Assembly (NCBI RefSeq): GCF_022179285.1
Contig: NZ_BPQO01000026.1
Location: 36,046 to 100,045 of the forward strand
Reading direction: 5' to 3'
DNA length: 64,000 bases
Origin: Methylobacterium hispanicum
GTDB taxonomy: Bacteria; Pseudomonadota; Alphaproteobacteria; Rhizobiales; Beijerinckiaceae
In this document: in pieces, positions 59,103 through 64,000 of the stretch
Position numbering within the stretch: position 1 is the first letter of the stretch
How the letters are laid out: every line of letters begins with the position of its first letter
Notes under the pieces: model-generated
The model's input: the letters and a program-made list of their open reading frames with translations, nothing else
Told to the model about the DNA's origin: nothing
The model's database searches: none
Made by a program: the position numbers and the translations under genes

Positions 59103-59968
59103 GCGCGCCGGCCCATCTTCGCTTCGCGCCGAGCCCGAACGGGCGCCTGCACCGCGGCCACGCCTACTCGGCGCTGCTCAACGCCGCGATCGCCCGGCAG
59201 CTCGGCGGCCGCCTCTCGCTCCGGATCGAGGACATCGACCCCGTGCGCTCGCGGCCCGAGCTGGCTGCGGCGATCGTCGCGGATCTGGCCTGGCTCGGCG
59301 TGCCCTGGTCCGGCCCGGTCCGCCGGCAATCCGAGCACATGGCGGACTACGCCGCAGCGCGCGACGGGCTCGCGGCGGCCGGCCTCCTCTACCCGTGCTT
59401 CTGCTCGCGCGGCGAGATCCGCGAGCGGGCGGCGGCCCGGGCCGACGCGCCGCGCGATCCCGACGGCGCCCCGCTCTATCCGGGCACCTGCCGCGGCCTC
59501 GATCCGGCGGCGGCCCGGGCGCGCGTCGCCGCGGGCGCGGCCCATACCTGGCGCATCGACATGGGCCGGGCGCTGCGCCGTGCCCCCGGCCCCCACGGCT
59601 ACGCGGCCTTCGACCCCGGCAGCGCGGAGCGCCGGGTCGGCGCCGACCCGGCGCGCTGGGGCGACGCGGTGATCGCCCGGCGCGATGTGCCGACGAGCTA
59701 CCATCTCGCGGTCGTGCACGACGACGCGGCGCAGGGCATCACCCACGTAGTCCGCGGGCAGGATCTCGAGGCGGCGACCGACCTGCACGTCCTGCTGCAG
59801 CGCCTGCTCGGCCTGCCGAGCCCGCGCTACCACCATCACGGCCTGATCCGGGACACCGACGGGGGCAAGCTCGCCAAGTCGCGCGGCTCCACCGCGCTCG
59901 CCGACCTGCGGGCTCAGGGCGTCGCGGCCGCCGCGCTGCGCGTGTCGCTCGGCTTCCCCGCGGCCTGA
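59099..59968 (+). CDS. gluQ: Glutamyl-Q tRNA(Asp) synthetase
   Basis: The product has 289 residues. It is a truncated GluRS-like enzyme that attaches glutamate to queuosine 34 of tRNA(Asp). HIGH-like motif: FAPSPNGRLHRGHAYSA. Also IEDIDPVRSRPE, a zinc ligand set YPCFCSRGEI...YPGTC, DVPTSYHLAVVHDDAAQGITHVVRGQDL and the KMSKS-like loop GGKLAKSRGS. It lacks the anticodon domain of GluRS. GTG start coupled to the upstream small gene. Its 3' end overlaps the LOV kinase gene on the other strand by 55 bases. Confidence 0.92.
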   Translation: MSAPAHLRFAPSPNGRLHRGHAYSALLNAAIARQLGGRLSLRIEDIDPVRSRPELAAAIVADLAWLGVPWSGPVRRQSEHMADYAAARDGLAAAGLLYPCFCSRGEIRERAAARADAPRDPDGAPLYPGTCRGLDPAAARARVAAGAAHTWRIDMGRALRRAPGPHGYAAFDPGSAERRVGADPARWGDAVIARRDVPTSYHLAVVHDDAAQGITHVVRGQDLEAATDLHVLLQRLLGLPSPRYHHHGLIRDTDGGKLAKSRGSTALADLRAQGVAAAALRVSLGFPAA

Positions 59969-61053
59969 AGGGCGGCCTGGCCGGCGCGCTGGTCCGTGGT
60001 CCTCGCCGCGGCCTCCTCCGGCCGACGCGCCGGCAGGGAGAGGATCACGCGGGTGCCCTGGGGCGCGGCCGGAACCCAGTCCAGCCCGGCGCGGAGCTGG
60101 CGCGCCAGCATCCGCACGATGGTCGTGCCGAAGGCGGTCCCCTCCGGCGCGGTCCCCTCCGGCGCGGTCGCCGGCATGCCGGGCCCGTCGTCCGCCACCT
60201 CGACGATCTCCCGGTCGCCGTCCCGGCCGAGGCGCACCGTGAGCCGGCCGGGCCGGGCTGGGAAGGCGTGCTTGAGCGCGTTCGTGACGAGTTCGTTGAC
60301 GATCAGCGCCACGGGCGCCGCCGCCTCGGCGGGCAGGCGCAGCGGCGCGAGATCGAGCGTCACCGCCACGTCCGGCCGCCCGGCGGCGCCCAGGAGGTCC
60401 GCCACGATGTCGGCGACGACGTCGGCGATCGCCACCTGGGCGACGTCGTCCGACTGGTGCAGCCGCCGGTGCAGGGTCCCCAGCGTCTCGATCCGCCGGA
60501 GCGTCGCCGCGAGCGTCTCGCGCGCGGCCCCGGCCGGGACGCCCGACATCTGCGTCGCCACCAGGGCGGCGATCATCTGCAGCGTGTTCTTCACCCGGTG
60601 ATCGACCTCGTGCAGGAGCGTGGTCCGAGCCTGGAGGTCGTGCAGGCGCTCCGTGATGTCGGTCTGGGTGGCGACGAAGTACTGCACGCTGCCGGCCCCG
60701 CCGAAGACCGGACTGATCGCGAGGGCGTTCCAGAACGGGGTGCCGTCCTTGCGGTAGTTCAGGATGTCGAGGCCGATGTCGCGGCCCGCGCGCAGGGCGT
60801 GCCCGATGCGCGCGGCCGCGTCCGGATCGGTGCCCGCGCCCTGCAGGAAGCGGCAGTTGCGCCCCTCGACCTCGCTGCGCGCGTAACCGGTGAGGCGCAG
60901 GAAGGCGTCGTTGGCGAAGACGATCGGGTTGTCGAGGCGGTGCGGGTCGGTGATCGTCATCGGCAGGCGCGCGGCCTGCATGGCCGCCGCGAAGGGAAGG
61001 GCCGCAGGCTCGGGTGTCGGCTGCCCTCCGTCGGGGGCGTCGGGCCGCGTCAT
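59914..61053 (-). CDS. LOV-domain histidine kinase (HWE/HisKA_2 type)
   Basis: The product has 379 residues. The LOV photosensor covers about 20-135: PMTITDPHRLDNPIVFANDAFLRLTGY, GRNCRFLQGAGTD with photoactive C67, and the FMN ligands N66, Q71, N99 (LDILNYRKDG), N109 and Q130 (ATQTDIT) all present. A HisKA_2/HWE kinase follows: LLHEVDHRVKNTLQMIAALVATQM with H152, NELVTNALKHAF and VADDGPGM. Blue light should form a flavin-cysteinyl adduct and change kinase output. A short PEGTAPEGTA repeat sits in the ATPase lid. The C-terminus overlaps the gluQ 3' end. Confidence 0.9.
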   Translation of the reverse strand: MTRPDAPDGGQPTPEPAALPFAAAMQAARLPMTITDPHRLDNPIVFANDAFLRLTGYARSEVEGRNCRFLQGAGTDPDAAARIGHALRAGRDIGLDILNYRKDGTPFWNALAISPVFGGAGSVQYFVATQTDITERLHDLQARTTLLHEVDHRVKNTLQMIAALVATQMSGVPAGAARETLAATLRRIETLGTLHRRLHQSDDVAQVAIADVVADIVADLLGAAGRPDVAVTLDLAPLRLPAEAAAPVALIVNELVTNALKHAFPARPGRLTVRLGRDGDREIVEVADDGPGMPATAPEGTAPEGTAFGTTIVRMLARQLRAGLDWVPAAPQGTRVILSLPARRPEEAAARTTDQRAGQAALQAAGKPSDTRSAAAATP

Positions 61054-61256
61054 GCGGTCGTCCAGTGCTGCGATCGGTCGGGCACCGCGGAACCGCGCGC
61101 GCCGGAACGGATCATTCCCGAGGCACGGGGCCTGTCAATTACCTGTGCTAGCCGTACAGGGGGCGAACTGCCTAGGAAGACGAAACTTGTGCGCCTGTCC
61201 GCAATCTTCGGATGATATCGTCCGGCTGATACACCTTTAGGGTGTAGTGATCTCCG

Positions 61257-61277
61257 GGCCGGCGGATTCCCGGCCCA
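61257..61277 (-). terminator. Hairpin after the M23 peptidase gene
   Basis: GGGCCGG-CGGATTC-CCGGCCC adjoins the stop; a second small repeat ACACC-TTTAG-GGTGT follows at 61231-61245. No U-run, so a modest terminator at best. Confidence 0.4.
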
Positions 61278-61280
61278 CTC

Positions 61281-63356
61281 CTACCGCACCGCCGTCTCGC
61301 GCTGGGCGAGCGCGGTCGCGGTCTTGCCCTTCTGCATCTCGGCCTCGATCTGGTCGCGCTGGCGCTTGAACTCGGCGAGCAGGCGGCCGTCGAGCTCGCG
61401 CCCGCGCGGCACGCGGATCTTCATCGGATCGACGAAGTGGCCGTTGATGATCACCTCGTAGTGCAGGTGCGCGCCGGTCGAGAGGCCGGTGGAGCCGACA
61501 TAGCCGATGACCTGCCCCTGCCGCACCCGCGTGCCCGCGCTGACGCCGCGGCCGAACCGCGACATGTGGTTGTAGGTGGTGACGTAGCCGTTGAGGTGCT
61601 GGATCTCGACGCGCCGCCCGTAGCCCGAATCCCACTCGGCCTTGATCACCGTGCCGTTGCCGGCCGCCACGATCGGCGTGCCGATCGGGTTCGACCAGTC
61701 GACGCCCGTGTGGAGCTTGGCGTAGCCGAGCACCGGGTGACGCCGGTAGCCGAAGCCGGAGCGCATGATGCCGTCCGCGATGGGCTTGCGGATCAGGAAC
61801 TTCTTCAGCGAGCGGCCCTGCTCGTCGAGGTAGTCGATCGCGCCGTCGTCGGGGGACTGGAAGCGGTAGATCTTGCGCGCCTCGCCGCCGAGGTTGAGCG
61901 CGGCGTAGAGGAGGTCGGGCCGCTCGGGGCTCTGTCCGGCATCCTCGTCGTAGGTGTAGAACACGTCGAGGCTGTCGCCGCCGCCGATCCGGCGCTGGAA
62001 GTCGAGGTCGTAGCTGAACACCCGGACGATGTCCTCGACGGTGGCGCGCGGCAGCTCGTGGCGCGCGGCCGTCTCGTAGAGGCTCTGGTAGAGCCTCGGG
62101 CCGGTGCCGTCGTCCTCCTCGTCCTCGCTCGCCTCCGCCTGGGCCTGCGGCTTGCGCGAGGGCGTATCCTCCCGCGGGGGCGCGACGGAGACGAAGGCCG
62201 CCCGGTCGTTGATCGCCGCGATCCCCTCGATTCCGTTCTCCCCGTAGAGAACGACGCGGGTCACCTGCCGTGGATCGGCCGGCCGGGCGCCCGGGGCGAT
62301 CTGCACCCGCAGGCGCTGTCCTTCGGTGAGGGCGCCGACGCGGGGCCGGCCCCCGAGCGCCGTGACGACGCCGCGGATCTGCTCGTCGCTGGCGAAACCC
62401 GTGGCGCGCAGGGCAGCTTCCAGGGTCTCGCCGCGGCCGAGCGCGAGGTCACGCTCCTCCACGAGGGGCGCCTCGCCCGTGCGCAGTTCCGTTTTGGCGA
62501 GCTTCGTCACGTTCTCGGGCACGACCAGCACCTCGATCGCCCGGAACGGGTTCCCGTCGCGGCCGGGCACGGCCGCGTCGGCCGCCGGCGTGCTGGGCTG
62601 CAAGGTGCGCGAGAGCAGGATCTGGGGCGCGATCGGGATCGCGGCGCGGCGGCCCGCCTCTGCGGCGGCGCGGCGCTCCTCCTCGACCTGCGCGGTGACG
62701 GCGTCGTCCCCGAGGGCCGGCGCGTTCGGATCGACCGGCGCCTCCGCGAGGATGCGTTTGACCACCGTGACTTCGGCGCCGGGCGCGTCGGCGGCGCTCG
62801 GCTCGCTCGCCCGGTCGGCGGGCTCGTCGGAGACGAACTTCGTCGGGTCGAAGGGCGGGATGTCGCTGGCGTAGAGCCCGACGCTCTGCGACAGACCCGC
62901 GGTGAGGCGGACGAACGGCTTGGCCTTGATGATCTCCCGATCGCCGAGCTTCACCGTGACGGGCGCGCGGTAGCTCTGCTTGGCCGAGGCGATCATCACG
63001 CTGCGGACCAGCCGGTCGCCCTTGCGCGCGACGTTGGTGCCGCCCTCGCTCGCCTGGGGCCGCTGGCTCACCGTCGCGATCTCGGGGATCGCCGCGAAGG
63101 AGGCCTCGCCCTGGAGCGAGACGTGCAGCGCCGCGAAGATCAGGCCCGCGCCGGAAAGCCCCGTGAGCGCGCTGGCGCAGAGCCACCGGAGGTTCACGGC
63201 GCGCCGGTCGATGCGCGACGCCTCCGGGCCGAGGAGGTCGAGCGGCGGATCGAATCCCTGACCGGACGCCGCTGCGCCGGTCACACCGATCTTCACGCGG
63301 TCACGCGTCACGCGAACGATCCCCTGAATGGGCCGAGAAGAATGCGAAGCAGCCAC
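61281..63356 (-). CDS. Exported M23-family metallopeptidase
   Basis: The product has 691 residues. Cytoplasmic N-terminus (1-55), signal anchor LRWLCASALTGLSGAGLIFAALHVSL, a long linker with charged, disordered segments (180-400), a YRPVDLxx-like beta domain at about 410-540, and a C-terminal M23 domain: GFGYRRHPVLGYAKLHTGVDWSNPIGTPIVAAGNGTV and GAHLHYEVIINGHFVDP with the Zn His/Asp/His set intact. Such DipM/NlpD-related enzymes cut or control peptidoglycan at division; activity itself is not shown. Starts further in (GTG before KIGVTG) are possible. Confidence 0.88.
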   Translation of the reverse strand: MAASHSSRPIQGIVRVTRDRVKIGVTGAAASGQGFDPPLDLLGPEASRIDRRAVNLRWLCASALTGLSGAGLIFAALHVSLQGEASFAAIPEIATVSQRPQASEGGTNVARKGDRLVRSVMIASAKQSYRAPVTVKLGDREIIKAKPFVRLTAGLSQSVGLYASDIPPFDPTKFVSDEPADRASEPSAADAPGAEVTVVKRILAEAPVDPNAPALGDDAVTAQVEEERRAAAEAGRRAAIPIAPQILLSRTLQPSTPAADAAVPGRDGNPFRAIEVLVVPENVTKLAKTELRTGEAPLVEERDLALGRGETLEAALRATGFASDEQIRGVVTALGGRPRVGALTEGQRLRVQIAPGARPADPRQVTRVVLYGENGIEGIAAINDRAAFVSVAPPREDTPSRKPQAQAEASEDEEDDGTGPRLYQSLYETAARHELPRATVEDIVRVFSYDLDFQRRIGGGDSLDVFYTYDEDAGQSPERPDLLYAALNLGGEARKIYRFQSPDDGAIDYLDEQGRSLKKFLIRKPIADGIMRSGFGYRRHPVLGYAKLHTGVDWSNPIGTPIVAAGNGTVIKAEWDSGYGRRVEIQHLNGYVTTYNHMSRFGRGVSAGTRVRQGQVIGYVGSTGLSTGAHLHYEVIINGHFVDPMKIRVPRGRELDGRLLAEFKRQRDQIEAEMQKGKTATALAQRETAVR

Positions 63357-63539
63357 CCCGGGCGCGTCGCGACCGTCGCGGCGGCTGCTCGTATCCTGAC
63401 CATGTCGAGTGCCAGCGTGTCGAGATTGAGGCCCGAGGGTGCGCCTTCCACGAGCGAACGTGGCTTGATTCGCGAGGGGTCGCGTTGGCGCCCGTCACAG
63501 GCCTGTTGCAGGTTTTTCGCGTGTTCGTCGTATCGGGTG

Positions 63540-63568
63540 TTGACGGGGCGGCTGGGCTTGCGTAGACA
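63540..63568 (+). promoter_or_regulatory. Candidate rrn promoter P1
   Basis: TTGACG (63540-63545), 17-base spacer, TAGACA (63563-63568). Optimal spacing, upstream of the rRNA leader. Confidence 0.55.
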
Positions 63569-63727
63569 GCGCTCATCGGCGCCGGCCGCGAGAGCGACCC
63601 GGGCGCCGACGCTTCTTCCGACAGCTTGGGTGGGCGATCTGGCGTAGGCCGGGTGGTCCGCTGTCGTTGTCGGCTGAGGGTGTCTGCACCGACGATCCGG
63701 CCGCTGCGGCGGCCACGAGAAGCGGGG

Positions 63728-63756
63728 TTGACAGGGGATCCGGCGGGCTCTAAACG
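63728..63756 (+). promoter_or_regulatory. Candidate rrn promoter P2
   Basis: TTGACA (63728-63733) is a perfect -35, with a 17-base spacer and TAAACG (63751-63756) as -10. Sequences of this form drive rRNA operons in Rhizobiales. Transcription would start near 63763, about 160 bases before the conserved leader. Confidence 0.7.
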
Positions 63757-63925
63757 CCCTCCACCGCTGAGACGGACCTCTCCTAAGGGCAGGTCGGTAG
63801 CACGATTCCTCCAGGCAGGCAAGCGGGTTCCGGGGTGGATATCCCGGGTTCCGCCGCTGGCCGGATACGGTTTCTCCGGGGTTTGCCCTGGATCCAGGTG
63901 CCGCCTCCGGGTGCGTCCTGGCGCT

Positions 63926-64000
63926 CTTTGACAAGTTGATCTGAGAAAGAGAAGCGTGGGCGGCGTCGTCCTTGCGGTCTCGGGTTTGTGTCGGCCTTGT
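63926..64000 (+). promoter_or_regulatory. Ribosomal RNA operon leader (boxA-type), start of rrn operon
   Basis: GCGCTCTTTGACAAGTTGAT (from 63921), then AGAAAGAGAAGCGTGGGCGG, closely match the conserved leader that precedes 16S rRNA in Methylobacterium and other Rhizobiales, carrying the antitermination boxA-like CTCTTTGAC. The 16S gene itself should begin just beyond the window's end. Confidence 0.8.

Noticed and set aside
63308..63934. Minus-strand 208-residue frame upstream of the M23 gene
   Set aside because: Covers the rrn promoters and leader; composition Arg/Pro/Ser-rich and not protein-like.

Overview
The window looks like a chromosomal segment of a high-GC alphaproteobacterium, most likely Methylobacterium or a close relative (Methylobacteriaceae, Rhizobiales). 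The basis is the alphaproteobacterial block lysC-ptsP-prfA-prmC-DUF4167, the coupled DUF374-waaA-lpxK lipid A block, trpA-accD-folC, a PQQ-type dehydrogenase, a very high GC content, and short GC-rich palindromes of the kind I associate with Methylobacterium intergenic DNA. No database search was possible; product names rest on motifs read by eye.

Layout. 0-9 kb: a PPOX flavoprotein, a PRC-barrel protein, a SWIB-domain protein, an MFS exporter, a secreted alpha/beta hydrolase, the metX-metW methionine pair, an acyltransferase-3 membrane protein and a chorismate mutase-like protein. 9-14 kb: a compact leftward cassette of amidase and cobalt-type nitrile hydratase (alpha, beta and chaperone-like accessory protein), divergent from an acetolactate synthase-like ThDP enzyme. 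15-21 kb: a metallophosphoesterase, the lipid A/Kdo genes and two unrecognised proteins. 21-27 kb: an overlapping two-component pair, a ParDE-type toxin-antitoxin pair, a lone TenA thiaminase, an amino acid permease and an MBL hydrolase. 27-34 kb: a YafK-type L,D-transpeptidase, a mini outer-membrane-like protein, a double cold-shock protein with glycine-rich linkers, a single-domain response regulator, Ppx/GppA and RlmE. 34-42 kb: the DUF4167-prmC-prfA-ptsP-lysC block with divergent ubiG. 42-53 kb: mainly housekeeping genes (adenosine kinase, MsrQ, PQQ-type dehydrogenase, thioredoxin, a porin-like beta-barrel, folC, accD, trpA). 53-61 kb: a hybrid histidine kinase, a degenerate serine recombinase, a YdcZ transporter facing a LysR regulator, a Cys-rich membrane peptide coupled to gluQ, and a LOV blue-light histidine kinase. 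61-64 kb: an M23 peptidase, then two tandem sigma70-type promoters and the conserved leader of a ribosomal RNA operon. The window ends just before the expected 16S gene.

Many adjacent genes overlap by 4 bases (ATGA or GTGA) or by one base, implying translational coupling: metX/metW, the three nitrile hydratase genes, DUF374/waaA/lpxK, the kinase/regulator pair, parD/parE, ppx/rlmE, prfA/prmC and the Cys-rich peptide/gluQ. About ten copies of a short CTCCC...GGGAG palindrome punctuate gene ends, and one lies inside the prmC coding sequence. I saw no tRNA gene, CRISPR array, complete insertion sequence or recognisable anti-phage island. The least ordinary items are the nitrile hydratase cassette with its His-rich tail, the LOV kinase, the apparently inactive recombinase with its AT-rich palindrome, and the palindrome inside prmC.
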